From Bacteroidaceae bacterium (GTDB taxonomy: Bacteria; Bacteroidota; Bacteroidia; Bacteroidales; Bacteroidaceae): 64,000 nucleotides of DNA. The notes beneath the pieces were generated by a model, which was not told where the DNA came from, ran no database searches, and saw only the letters and a list, made by a program, of their open reading frames with translations. Within the stretch, counting starts at the first letter, position 1; each line of letters opens with the position of its first letter. Position numbers and translations under genes: made by a program. Shown here piece after piece: positions 17,601 to 25,577 of this stretch. The stretch is taken from assembly GCA_017536695.1 (NCBI GenBank), contig JAFXGX010000069.1, positions 44,981-108,980 of the forward strand. Direction: 5' to 3'.

Positions 17601-19026
17601 TGAATTCGTAGGCAACGGCAAGAATCTCATCGGCACGGAGCGGTGTCTTCAGCGAGATGAAACCGAGTGCGTTGTTAAGGGTATATTCCGATGTAGAAAG
17701 CAAACGGGCATTCGACAGTTTTTCGTAGTCGGTTCCGCCGTTCATCCCGCTTATGCTGCCCAGTACGTTATTTACCTGGTCGACGTCACGTATTGCCGAA
17801 TATGTGCTGTTCATCTGCGAGTAAAGGTTGTTGGCCTCGTTCGCCGGGATTGTCACTCCATTGCTCTGCCACATGCTGTTGCTTATGTGGTTGCCTTCGC
17901 CGATGTCGGTGAATGCTACAATGTTGCGCGGGTTGTTGTAGTCGCTTGTCTTGTTGGTAATCCACACCTCGATGCGGTTGATGGTGACTCCCGACAGGAT
18001 TGTAGGCAACTGGGACATTGAGCGGTCGTAGTTGTCGCGGAAGTAGTGTGCAAGGAAGAAGTGCTTGTTCTCATCGTAGTCAGTTATCTCAATCTCGTAT
18101 GTGGTAAGCTGTGTTCCTCCTTTTGAACTGACAGTGCTGGTGTTTGATGTCTTCTGCGACACGACGGTCTGCAAAGTAAGCTTGCCGAACTGCAGGTCGG
18201 CTCTGATACCGAACAGCGATGATGCGCCCTTGATGAGGCTCGAGTTGGTGGGGAACGAGACGTTGCCGGCCTCGAGCAGCTTTATGACCTCATCCTCCTT
18301 GCCGTCGTACTTAAGGTTTATCTTCTTGGCGTCATAGCTGAATGTTGACTCGGTGTTGTAGTTGAAGTCCATGTTCATCTTGTCGCCGACACTGCCTCGC
18401 AGGCTGAGATTGATTTTCTCATCGAAGTCGAAACTGTTCGTGTTCCGGCTGCGCGATGGCAACGATGGGTTATCGATGCTCTGGAACGAGTAGCCAATCT
18501 TCAACTCGGCGTTTCCTGTTGTCTTGATGCGTACGCCGCCAGGGCCGAAAATCTTTTCGGCCGGTCCCAAGTCGAAGTGCATGTCGGTAAAGTCGAACTT
18601 GTCTTTCTTCTTCGACTTCTCCCACTCCTCGTTGCTTTTCTTCCTGAAGTAGCTCTGCATCTGCCTCTTCTCGTGCCACAGCGAATATTCATCGCGGCTC
18701 AGCAGCAACGGGGTGCCAAGCAGTGAGCCGCTGCTCAGCTTGGTAGAAATTATGTAGGTACTGTCTTTGTCATTGTAGATGGTGTCGGTGACAATGTTCT
18801 GCGGCGATTTCAGGTCAAGGGCATGCCCTTGCAGGTCGTTCACATTGTCGGGTATTGTCTTTGCGACGGGGAACCTTGCGGGCAGGGTGTCATTCTTTGC
18901 ATTTGCGCTCTGCTGTGTGTTATTGCGCCTTGCCTTGCGTATCGAGTCGGAGCGCACGCTACCCTGCGCAAGTACCATCATACTCGCGAAAAGGATAATC
19001 ATAAGCGTCAGCGTGCGTCTTTGCAT
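11659..19026 (-). CDS. sprA: SprA, type IX secretion outer-membrane translocon
   Basis: 2455 residues, close to Flavobacterium SprA and Porphyromonas Sov (both about 2400-2500). SprA forms the giant beta-barrel through which T9SS cargo crosses the outer membrane. Seen here: signal peptide ending near residue 21, a long beta-rich sequence full of aromatic-ended strands, LKLDLNANWTRNQSKSI-type barrel motifs, and a C-terminal strand (TTTDFGISMKFSLTR) ending in a basic residue. It follows ruvA by 22 bases, an arrangement common in Bacteroidota. Presence implies a T9SS in this organism; the other components are not in the window. Confidence 0.95.
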   Translation of the reverse strand: MQRRTLTLMIILFASMMVLAQGSVRSDSIRKARRNNTQQSANAKNDTLPARFPVAKTIPDNVNDLQGHALDLKSPQNIVTDTIYNDKDSTYIISTKLSSGSLLGTPLLLSRDEYSLWHEKRQMQSYFRKKSNEEWEKSKKKDKFDFTDMHFDLGPAEKIFGPGGVRIKTTGNAELKIGYSFQSIDNPSLPSRSRNTNSFDFDEKINLSLRGSVGDKMNMDFNYNTESTFSYDAKKINLKYDGKEDEVIKLLEAGNVSFPTNSSLIKGASSLFGIRADLQFGKLTLQTVVSQKTSNTSTVSSKGGTQLTTYEIEITDYDENKHFFLAHYFRDNYDRSMSQLPTILSGVTINRIEVWITNKTSDYNNPRNIVAFTDIGEGNHISNSMWQSNGVTIPANEANNLYSQMNSTYSAIRDVDQVNNVLGSISGMNGGTDYEKLSNARLLSTSEYTLNNALGFISLKTPLRADEILAVAYEFTYGGRTYQVGEFSSDVKESKTTLFVKLLKPNACSPKNGCWDLMMKNVYSIGTRSLKETDFKLDVYYASDSLGTNITYLPEQGLKGESLLQMLGLDRLDSNNSKENPNGIFDFIQGYTVDAASGRIFFPSVEPFGSYLRKKIGNDAIADKYVFEELYDSTKTVAKQIAEKDKFYLIGEYTGSSANVIQTGSTNIPRGSVVVTAGGVTLIENSDYQVDYSSGTVTILNQNIIDAGTNVQVSLESNTLFNMQRKTVLGLNWKYDYSDDFKFGGTLLSLSEKPLTSKVDMGSEPLQNFLWGFNLSWKKQSQWLTNMIDKLPFLSCTEPSSINLSAEFARLEAGTSSDVQSEASYIDDFESTENGIDIKSPSQWMLAALPSGMPYSNLTNDIRTGYDRAHISWYTIDPLFTRRSSSLTPAHIKSDLEQLSNHYVREVYERELYPNKESTYGESSTLSLLNVTYYPNERGPYNLDTDVNYDGRLNNPEKRWGGITRQLTTTDFEGANIQYLEFWLLDPFIYEQTGMGGELYFNLGEVSEDILKDGKKFYENGLPASSNSYSYEETAWGRIPTTTSLVYAFDNNNDSRKQQDVGLNGLSSTDEADFPVYRDYLAALNGRVRPEVYDSIAADPAGDNYHYFRGGDYDAAQRGIIERYKYYNNTEGNSPSSDGSSFSSAAKTTPDIEDANQDFTMDEYENFFQYRISLRPEDMQVGKNYITDKRTVTTKLRNGNTESVDWYKFRIPINEYEKIVGSIRDFTSIRFIRMYMTQFQKPVTLRFATMQLVRGDWRPYMQPIASKLNTAPTISGELTTSAVSIEEHGDRKPVNYVLPPGITRILDPSQPQLRQDNEQALSLNVSNLGSKESRAVYKKSNLDIRQYERIQLYIHAEAPEFGANELKDNDLSLFIRLGSDYKSNYYEYEVPLNVTPHGSYDGNSTAAATAVWPQENMIDIPLSKLTNIKVKRNTLRNNNAEGVSNTTIYSEYDDDTPKNRISIVGSPSIGQIKVMMIGVRNNSSSAKSATVWVNEMRLLGFNNKSGWAAQGNLNIKLSDIGSFAAQGKIETAGFGGLEDKLASRRTDDYYRYSLTGTVDFGRFFPKSFKLSLPTYYSYTEEVTSPLYSPFDSDLLLDDVLGSYSGASKDSLRNIAEVHSVMRNFSISNAKLNIKSKTAMPYDPANFSISLSHSTTDNSGSTVSWENRLNWKASLAYNYASPIKTIKPFEKMIKSKSKWFKILKEWGVNPLPQSLALNSDITRSYHELQRRDLNAVAGGEEIPLTFSQQFYWNRSMSIKWDPTTNLKMSLNTGTNAEVEEPFLPVNKEKFPNEYAIWKDSVKTSLKGMGRPLGYQQNFTASYTLPFNKMPIFEWLTADASYSATYNWQRGNSVGGVNFGNNIANKRNVTLKGTLNFEKLYNIFPYLEETNKRFASSNKKSTSKSKKKVQKPKPFTKEIKLQMDTTVTLAHNLKSKKLEITARTKSGEKYKLKYKVIDENKILIKNNDSISVKVTVLAKAKNGERSSFAKAMQYPTRALMMVRNISFSYTNAYAMNLPGFMPSAGDMFGQGQSDGMYAPGLDFAFGLIDDSFLGKAHKRNWLLRNDSISAQATTTAAEDLQVRMTLEPLKDLKIDLNANWTRNQSKSIQFMYDGMPTNESGGFNMTTISIGNSFGGGKASNNYQSDVFDKFVSSLEKHRTRIEKKYEGSRYPASSSLAGEMYDPANGGVDLYSADVMIPAFLEAYSNGSGKEIFPSMLSMLPNWKIKYSGLSKLEWFKKWFKSVNIEHGYKSVYAVGSYSTYATYMEYTNGIGYVNNTATGMPIPSSRYNISTVSINESFSPLFGLDVTTNNNLTLGGKFIQSRVLNLSLTAIQMVETYSQEIAFNVGYKILGVKLFGGGKKASKEKESKGNDINLRADFSFKNTSSICRSIDKGTTQATSGNKSFNYSFTADYAYSKMLTFSLYFDRQKTIPLISTSSYPTTTTDFGISMKFSLTR

Positions 19027-19048
19027 AGTGTGTTTTTCTCTTTTTCGT

Positions 19049-19642
19049 TTACAGCTGCTTGAGGGCGAGCTTGATGAGTTGCTCGATGGAAGCTCCTGGC
19101 TCGCTCTTGGCTATTGACTGCACCACCTTGTTGGCTGCCGAAACCGAGAACCCGAGCATTGCAAGGGCCTGTACTGCGCCGTCGATGTTTTCGTTGTTAA
19201 CCGGAGCGGCGGCGGGGGTGCTGCTTGCCGTACCGTCATGTATGCCTGCAATCTTGTCTTTGAGGTCAACGATGAGGCGCTGGGCTGTCTTCAGACCTAT
19301 GCCCTTCACGCTTTTGATAGCAACCTCGTTGCCTGTGGCAATGGCGTCGCACAGTTCGTTTACGGTGAACGCCGACAATATCGTGCGTGCGGTGTTGCCT
19401 CCTATACCCGATACGGAAATGAGCAACAGGAACAGTTCGCGTTCGTGCTTGTTGCAGAACCCGAACAACTGGTGCGTGTCCTCGCGGATAACCTCATAGA
19501 TGTATACCTTTACATCCTTTTTGCCCTGCAGGGCGCTGTATGTGTTCAGTGTGATGCTTGTCTCGTAACCGACTCCGCAGCACTCGATTATGGCAGTGGC
19601 GGGGGTAAGCTCGGCAAGTTCTCCTCTCAAATATTCAATCAT
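19049..19642 (-). CDS. ruvA: Holliday junction DNA helicase subunit RuvA
   Basis: 197 residues from the ATG at 19640-19642; 17 upstream in-frame codons are excluded because RuvA proteins begin M-I-E-Y-L-R-G. The N-terminal OB-fold (1-62), the helix-hairpin-helix domain ([21 protein letters not shown] and [24 protein letters not shown]) and the C-terminal RuvB-contacting domain (about 150-197) are complete. RuvA binds four-way junctions and loads RuvB for branch migration. It is followed by sprA; the ABC exporter stops 60 bases upstream. Confidence 0.97.
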   Translation of the reverse strand: MIEYLRGELAELTPATAIIECCGVGYETSITLNTYSALQGKKDVKVYIYEVIREDTHQLFGFCNKHERELFLLLISVSGIGGNTARTILSAFTVNELCDAIATGNEVAIKSVKGIGLKTAQRLIVDLKDKIAGIHDGTASSTPAAAPVNNENIDGAVQALAMLGFSVSAANKVVQSIAKSEPGASIEQLIKLALKQL

Positions 19643-19701
19643 AGTGTCGCATTTATCTTTTAGAAAACGATGTTTTAACTGATTTATTGCCACAGGAGGC
19701 T

Positions 19702-21396
19702 CTATTTTGCATGTGTGGCGTCAGGTTGTTTCTCATTGTCGTGTCTGGGCTTGTCAATACGCAACACCTGGCTGCAATATTGCATTATGGCAGGGCGATG
19801 GGTCACAAAGATGAGTGTCTTGCCAATCTGGCTCTGTGTCAGGCGGCGCAACATCTCCTGCTCGGTCTCCTCATCGAGCGCCGATGTGACCTCATCGAGA
19901 ATCAGTATGCTGCCGGGACGCAGTATCGAGCGGGCGACGGCTATCCTCTGTGCCTGTCCCTCGCTGAGGCCGCCTCCGCGTTCAGCTATTTCGCTGTCGA
20001 TGCCGTCGGGGAGGTCATATACATAGTCGGCACATGCAATGTGGAGCGCTCTTCTCATCTGCTCTTCTGTCGCGTTGGGGTCTCCCATGAGGAGATTGTC
20101 CCTTATGGTTCCGCTGACAAGAGTGTTGCCCTGCGGTATATATATGAAGTTGCGGCGTGTCAGGGTCGATGAGCGGTGGCTCTCTTTGCCGTTGTACAGT
20201 TCGATGTCACCGCTGTTCGGGTTGATGAGTGCCACGAGCAGGCGTATCAGGGTGCTCTTTCCCGCGCCGGTCTCGCCTACAATGGCTGTGCTGCTGTCGG
20301 GCGGGAAGTCATAGCTGAAATCATCGAATATCAGCCGGCTCTCATCGGTGTAGCGGAATGTGACTCCTTTGAAACGTACACCCGCAGTGCCTTCGAGCAT
20401 TATGGCATCGCCTTGTTTCTCAAGCGGAATATCCTCAAGCTCATAGAGGCGCTCAGCAGCTGTCAGTGATGAGACTATGCCGGGGATGAACTTGCTCAGG
20501 TCCATGGTCGGGCGCTGTATCAATCCCACAAGCTGCAGATATGCTGTCATGGCACCGAATGTGATTGCTCCTTCCATCAGGCCTGCGGCACCCCATAGGA
20601 ATGCTACAAGGTATCCTGCGGCGAATCCCAGTTGTATCAGTGTAAATGCTCCCAAAGAGAATTTCGTGCGGCTGGTTACCTGTGAATGCAGTTGCTGTTG
20701 CAGCTCGCTCAGCTGTTTCTCGGTTGAACTGTTCTGTTCGAGTGTCTTTATAAGTTCCTTGTGCTGGAGGCTCTCCTGCAGCACCGACTGAATCTTGCTG
20801 TCGCTGTCGCGCACATCGCGGTTGAAGCGTCTCATCTTGCGTACATAGAAACGGCTCGCAAAAAGGCACACGGGGAGTATTATCAATATTGACACGGCAA
20901 GGACGGGGCTCATGTGGAACAGCAGGAAGAATGATGCCACAAGCTGTATGATTACCACTAATGTCGCAGGAACGCTCTCTGTAATGAGTGCGGTTATGCT
21001 GTTGACGTCTCCTTCGAGGCGGTTCGTGAGGTCGCCTGTATGGTGTTTCTGCAATCCCATCCACTCACCACGGAGCAGACGTGCGAAAATCTTGAGTCTC
21101 ATCCTGTTGCGCACCTTGTTGCCGACAACGGCATGAATCCAACGGCTGACTCCCCGGGAGAGTATCTCAACGAGCATCAGTGCGCCGATGATTACTCCTG
21201 TCACTGCAAGCGACCCCTCTTCGACGCCTGTGGCTATATCTATGGCATGTTTGCAAGCGAGCACCCACAGCAGCTGGCATGCAACATCAAGAAAACCCGT
21301 CAGGGTGTTGGCTACTGCTTGTCTGCGTGCTCCCTTGGAGTTTCTCCAAAGCCATTTGATAAGATTCTTGGTCTTTATGTCGTTCCTCATTGCCAT
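19702..21396 (-). CDS. ABC transporter, fused membrane and ATPase domains
   Basis: 564 residues from the ATG at 21394-21396; an ATG two codons later is also possible. Residues about 20-310 form an exporter-type six-helix membrane domain; the C-terminal ATPase has Walker A (GETGAGKST), signature LSEGQAQR, Walker B ([13 protein letters not shown]) and the H-loop histidine (VTHRP). This is a type IV half-transporter (MsbA/LmrA-like) that would act as a homodimer or with a partner. The substrate cannot be read from the sequence. It lies upstream of ruvA on the same strand and diverges from the transglutaminase-like gene. Confidence 0.9.
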   Translation of the reverse strand: MAMRNDIKTKNLIKWLWRNSKGARRQAVANTLTGFLDVACQLLWVLACKHAIDIATGVEEGSLAVTGVIIGALMLVEILSRGVSRWIHAVVGNKVRNRMRLKIFARLLRGEWMGLQKHHTGDLTNRLEGDVNSITALITESVPATLVVIIQLVASFFLLFHMSPVLAVSILIILPVCLFASRFYVRKMRRFNRDVRDSDSKIQSVLQESLQHKELIKTLEQNSSTEKQLSELQQQLHSQVTSRTKFSLGAFTLIQLGFAAGYLVAFLWGAAGLMEGAITFGAMTAYLQLVGLIQRPTMDLSKFIPGIVSSLTAAERLYELEDIPLEKQGDAIMLEGTAGVRFKGVTFRYTDESRLIFDDFSYDFPPDSSTAIVGETGAGKSTLIRLLVALINPNSGDIELYNGKESHRSSTLTRRNFIYIPQGNTLVSGTIRDNLLMGDPNATEEQMRRALHIACADYVYDLPDGIDSEIAERGGGLSEGQAQRIAVARSILRPGSILILDEVTSALDEETEQEMLRRLTQSQIGKTLIFVTHRPAIMQYCSQVLRIDKPRHDNEKQPDATHAK

Positions 21397-21511
21397 TAAA
21401 TAAATCAACAATCTGCGAAATTAGTAAATTTATTAAAATAACAGGCGCGTATGGGAGATTTTGTGAAACTATTCGGCTTTATTTGAGATAGTTTGCCAAT
21501 ATTTTCTTTAT

Positions 21512-21545
21512 TTTGCGCTCTGTTCGGCAATTATTTGTATTTTTG
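21512..21545 (+). promoter_or_regulatory. Candidate promoter of the transglutaminase-like gene
   Basis: TTTG (21512-21515), 22 bases, TATTTTTG (21538-21545). The spacing is one base over the usual range. Confidence 0.45.
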
Positions 21546-21616
21546 AGATTTTAAGACAAAGCTTGAAACTGTATTGCTGATATATTATGCCTGTCTGAAA
21601 AACAAAATAAAACGAT

Positions 21617-24259
21617 ATGAGAAAAACAGCCTTTATGTTGCTTGCAACATTTTTTGTATTCCTCTCATTTGGAGAGGCGAATGCCCAGAAATCCTTCGAT
21701 AAAAACGGCAAGATAGCAGCCGATTTCGAGAAACGCCGCAAGGTCATCGGCAATGAGAACTATTTCGAGGTCTTCAATAGAGCCCTCGAACCGGAACAGC
21801 GTCAGGCCATGCAGTTCATGTATGCCTATATGCCTCTTCCCGACATAGCAGATTATTCGGCCGAGTTTCATCTGAACAATGTCAATTATGCACTCAAGGC
21901 GCGTACCGAAATGCCATGGGGCAAGAGCGTGCCTGTCAGGGAGTTCCTTCATTTTGTCCTGCCTGTACGTGTCAACAACGAGAACCTTGACAACAGCCGC
22001 GAAGTCTTCTTCAACGAGTTGCGCAGCAGAGTAGTGGGGCTCTCTATGCGTGATGCTGTGCTTGAGGTCAACCACTGGTGTCATGAGAAGGTCACATATA
22101 CTCCAAGCGACATACGTACAAGCTCGCCTCTTGCTACAGTACGCACTGCATACGGCCGTTGCGGCGAGGAGTCGACCTTTACCGTTGCCGCTCTGCGTGC
22201 TGTAGGCATTCCTGCACGTCAGGTATACACCCCGCGTTGGGCGCACACCGACAACAACCACGCATGGGTCGAGGCATGGATTGACGGGAAATGGTACTTC
22301 CTCGGCGCGTGCGAGCCCGAGCCGGTGCTCAACCTTGCCTGGTTCAATGCCCCCGCGTCACGTGGCATGCTCATGCACACCAATGCTTTCGGCAGTTACG
22401 ATGGTCCCGAAGAGGTGCTCAGCGTGACTCCTTGCTTCACAGAGATAAACGTTACATCCAATTATGCTCCTGTGGCAACGACAAATGTAAAGGTTGTCGA
22501 CAAGGACGGCAACCCGGTAAAGGCTACGGTGGAGTTCAAGATCTATAACTATGCCGAGTTCTATACAGCAGCGACAAAGGTGTGCGATGACAACGGCAAT
22601 ACCTCTATCACAAGCGGTCTTGGCGACATGGTCGCATGGGCGTCGAATGACGGCAAGTTCGGTTTCGCGAAATTCGCGGCAGGAAAAGACAGGGAGGTAA
22701 CTGTAGTCCTTGACAAGGAACCCGGTTATACTGCAACGCTTGAGATGAATATTACTCCTCCCCGTGAGCGCAATACAGTGCCTTTTGTCAGCGAGGAACA
22801 GGCAGCCGAGAATGCCCGCCGTTTCGCATGTGAGGATTCAATCCGCGCAGCCTATGTATCAACATTCATTACTCCCGATAAGGCACTTGCCTTTGTGGAG
22901 AGCCGCGGCTTCGGCGGCGATGCAAGGGATAACCTTGTCGAGATTCTCCGCAAGTCACGCGGCAATCACGAGACAATAGTGAAATTCCTTGCAAAGACTC
23001 CTGTATCGGAACTTCAGCTTGCGTATTACCTGCTTACGGTAGTGTCGGACAAGGACCTCCGCGATGTAAGCCTCGAGGTTCTTGAGGACCACCTCAAGAA
23101 TACAGCCCTCAACGGCAGCTACGATGAGATATACCGCAACTATATCCTCAACCCCAGAGTAAGCAACGAGATGCTGACTCCTTACAAGTCATTCTTCCGC
23201 TCTCAGTTCGATGCCGACAAACGTCAGTTCTTTGCAGGCGACCCGCAGCGTTGGGTCGACTGGTGCCGCGAGAATATTACTGTAAACGGCGAGTGGAATC
23301 CTCTCTCGCTCTGCATGTCGCCTAAGGGTGTCTGGGATATGCGTGTAGCTGACCCTCATTCACGCGACATCTTCTTTGTTGCCGGCGCGCGTGCGATAGG
23401 TATCCCCGCACGTATCGATGAGGTGACAGGAAAGACCCAGTACATGCCGTCTCTAGGCCGTTGGACTGATGTCAACTTTGAGGAGGCTGTAGCCGAGAAT
23501 GCTCCACAAGGCAGCATAAGGACAGATTTTACTCCTACACGTTATTTCGACAACCCCAAATACTACTCGCACTTCTCAATCTCAAAGATTGTAGACGGCC
23601 GTCTGCAGCTGCTCGGCTATCCCGAGGAGGCGACAACCGTCAATTCACACTTCCGTGACGGTGCTCCTATGGATGCGGGCGACTACCTGATGATGACAGG
23701 TACGCGTATGGCCGATGGCGGTGTCTTGGCACACCTTACCTTCTTCAATGTGAAAGAGGGCGAGGAGAATGTGCTTGAGTATGTGCAGCGCGAGAGCAGT
23801 GAGGAGTTACAGGTAATAGGTGACTTCAATAGCGAGAATCTCTTCTACGACACAAAAGAAAATCGCGAGCGTTCATTGCTCTCTGCAACAGGACGCGGCT
23901 ATTATATCATTGCACTCATAGCTCCGGGCAGCGAACCGACCAACCACTTCCTGCGCGATGTGATGCCATACAAGGATGAGTTCGAGAAGTGGGGCCAGAA
24001 GATGGTGCTTCTCTTCCGCGACAAGGGCGAGGCAAGCCGCTTTGTGAACGACTTCCCCGACTTGCCCTCAACGGTTGTCTGGGGTACCGACATCGATGAC
24101 ACAATCTACAACGAGATTGTAAGGAACATGAAGCTGCAGAATCCTAACCGTCCTGTAATACTTGTAGCGGATACCTTCAACCGAGTGGTCTTCATGTCAC
24201 AGGGCTATTCGATAGGTCTCGGCGAACAGCTCTACAAGGTTATCAACAAGTTGCGTTGA
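21617..24259 (+). CDS. Large exported transglutaminase-like protein
   Basis: 880 residues with a signal peptide (cut after A-N-A near residue 23). The transglutaminase-like core lies at about 140-235, with catalytic cysteine C182 in GRCGEES and histidine H215 in NNHAWVEAW. Residues 270-370 look like a beta-sandwich; a second, degenerate transglutaminase-like stretch (RDIFFVAGARAIGIPARIDEV) appears around 590-615; the last ~120 residues resemble a thioredoxin-like fold without a CxxC. Bacteroidota homologs probably act on peptides or peptidoglycan fragments in the periplasm, but the substrate is unknown. It stands alone, divergent from the ABC exporter. Confidence 0.85.
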   Translation: MRKTAFMLLATFFVFLSFGEANAQKSFDKNGKIAADFEKRRKVIGNENYFEVFNRALEPEQRQAMQFMYAYMPLPDIADYSAEFHLNNVNYALKARTEMPWGKSVPVREFLHFVLPVRVNNENLDNSREVFFNELRSRVVGLSMRDAVLEVNHWCHEKVTYTPSDIRTSSPLATVRTAYGRCGEESTFTVAALRAVGIPARQVYTPRWAHTDNNHAWVEAWIDGKWYFLGACEPEPVLNLAWFNAPASRGMLMHTNAFGSYDGPEEVLSVTPCFTEINVTSNYAPVATTNVKVVDKDGNPVKATVEFKIYNYAEFYTAATKVCDDNGNTSITSGLGDMVAWASNDGKFGFAKFAAGKDREVTVVLDKEPGYTATLEMNITPPRERNTVPFVSEEQAAENARRFACEDSIRAAYVSTFITPDKALAFVESRGFGGDARDNLVEILRKSRGNHETIVKFLAKTPVSELQLAYYLLTVVSDKDLRDVSLEVLEDHLKNTALNGSYDEIYRNYILNPRVSNEMLTPYKSFFRSQFDADKRQFFAGDPQRWVDWCRENITVNGEWNPLSLCMSPKGVWDMRVADPHSRDIFFVAGARAIGIPARIDEVTGKTQYMPSLGRWTDVNFEEAVAENAPQGSIRTDFTPTRYFDNPKYYSHFSISKIVDGRLQLLGYPEEATTVNSHFRDGAPMDAGDYLMMTGTRMADGGVLAHLTFFNVKEGEENVLEYVQRESSEELQVIGDFNSENLFYDTKENRERSLLSATGRGYYIIALIAPGSEPTNHFLRDVMPYKDEFEKWGQKMVLLFRDKGEASRFVNDFPDLPSTVVWGTDIDDTIYNEIVRNMKLQNPNRPVILVADTFNRVVFMSQGYSIGLGEQLYKVINKLR

Positions 24260-24283
24260 GTATATAAGTAGATTCATTGTTTT

Positions 24284-24640
24284 ATGGAAGAGAAAGGAAT
24301 GCAGCCCGAGAGCTACAATTACACCAGGGCTATTAAGCGCATTGAACAATGCGGGGATAATATTGAACAGAAGAAGGAGTGTCTGCGTGCCATGCTGCAG
24401 TGTGGCTACGATTGTTACGATTGCGGCATTGGAATGGAGTATGATGCGTTGAAATATTTCGAGTTTGTGCTTGAGCAGACCACGGTGTCCGATGACGGGC
24501 TCGTGTTCTTCAAAGAGGGACTTGAAGAGATAGCGCGTGATGCATACAAAGGGAACAGTTCCCTCTCTTCCTGTGAAAGTGATTATATATGGGAGAAGAG
24601 TGCAATGGTCCGCATGAAATACAAGACATTGTTCGAATGA
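24284..24640 (+). CDS. Small cysteine-bearing protein, function unknown
   Basis: 118 residues, no signal or membrane segment, acidic and mostly helical. Six cysteines occur, four in the 28-residue stretch ECLRAMLQCGYDCYDCGIGM, spaced C-x8-C-x3-C-x2-C; this could bind metal, but I recognise no family. It starts 24 bases after the transglutaminase-like gene on the same strand and is followed by a perfect palindrome, so it is probably the second gene of that transcript. Confidence 0.65.
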   Translation: MEEKGMQPESYNYTRAIKRIEQCGDNIEQKKECLRAMLQCGYDCYDCGIGMEYDALKYFEFVLEQTTVSDDGLVFFKEGLEEIARDAYKGNSSLSSCESDYIWEKSAMVRMKYKTLFE

Positions 24641-24645
24641 AAGCC

Positions 24646-24697
24646 CTTTATACATGAAACATGCCAGGCTGCAGCCTGGCATGTTTCATGTATAAAG
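24646..24697. terminator. Perfect 26-bp palindrome, bidirectional terminator
   Basis: A 52-base perfect palindrome with GC core (GCCAGGCTGCAGCCTGGC), between the convergent small cysteine protein and cutC. Confidence 0.85.
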
Positions 24698-24709
24698 AAT
24701 GTAGTGCAC

Positions 24710-25444
24710 TTATCCGATACTCCCGACTATTCTTCTTACTTCCTCGGTGCATGTCTCCTTGCGTGCGTACTCATCGCTATTGGGGTTGCCCATTGAGACA
24801 CCGCTATGACGGAACTTCATGCCACTGCCTACACTCTTGCGTGCCGATGCGTGAATCTCCTTTGCGCCTGTGGCTTTCAGGATAGTCGCTGCGTTGTCGC
24901 TGTTCACTCCGCATCCGGGCATTATTATTATGCGTCCGTCAGCCTGTTCTACAAGTTCTTTTAGTAACGGTACCCCGGCAAGCGCTGTTGCAGCCTGACC
25001 GGATGTCAGCACTCTGTTACAACCCATAGCAATGAGCTCCTCAAGGGCTTTGTGCGGGTCGCGGCACATATCAAATGCGCGGTGGAAGGTAACGCTCATT
25101 CCGTCGGCTGCTGCAATAAGGCGTTTGCATAGTGCAGTGTCAATGTCGCCTTCTGCCGTGAGCGCGCCTATGACTACGCCGTCTGCACCCAGCTGTTTGC
25201 AGGTACGTATGTCCTGTTCCATGCATGCGGCCTCATAGTCATCGTATAGGAAATCTCCGCCTCGGGGGCGTATGATTACGTTGAGGGTAAGTCCCTCTAC
25301 TTTGCGTGCTTCGGCAATGAGACCCGCCGACGGTGTTACTCCGCCTATCTCAAGCGCGGCACACAACTCAATGCGTTGCGCTCCGCCGTCGCGTGCCGCA
25401 ACGGCGCTTTCTACGCTTCCTGCGCAAATTTCAAGTATAGCCAT
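24710..25444 (-). CDS. cutC: CutC family TIM-barrel protein
   Basis: 244 residues, the full length of CutC. The N-terminal LEICAGSVESAVAARDGGAQRIELCAAL, the middle DGVVIGALTAEGDID and VTFHRAFD, and the MPGCGVNSDN stretch are all typical. CutC was named for copper homeostasis in E. coli, but the biochemical role of the family is unsettled. Cytoplasmic. Transcribed alone, convergent with the small gene upstream in coordinates. Confidence 0.95.
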   Translation of the reverse strand: MAILEICAGSVESAVAARDGGAQRIELCAALEIGGVTPSAGLIAEARKVEGLTLNVIIRPRGGDFLYDDYEAACMEQDIRTCKQLGADGVVIGALTAEGDIDTALCKRLIAAADGMSVTFHRAFDMCRDPHKALEELIAMGCNRVLTSGQAATALAGVPLLKELVEQADGRIIIMPGCGVNSDNAATILKATGAKEIHASARKSVGSGMKFRHSGVSMGNPNSDEYARKETCTEEVRRIVGSIG

Positions 25445-25512
25445 GATGTTAAACGTAAAACTGAAAAGTGTTTAAACTTTTGTCAATGCCGGCAGCGCCT
25501 CAATTGTTTCCC

Positions 25513-25565
25513 AACTCCTCCGTCACTGCACTTTGTTTGTGTCACCTTAAAAAGCGGAGGAGCTT
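25513..25565. repeat. Inverted-repeat intergenic element, copy 1
   Basis: Ends AACTCCTCCG and CGGAGGAG can pair; the interior CGTCACTGC and TTAAAAAGCGGAGGAG are shared with a copy at 36976-37024. It lies in the cutC/fucosidase gap. Such small hairpin repeats are common in Bacteroidales intergenic DNA. Confidence 0.6.
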
Positions 25566-25577
25566 TTCCTTCTGTTT

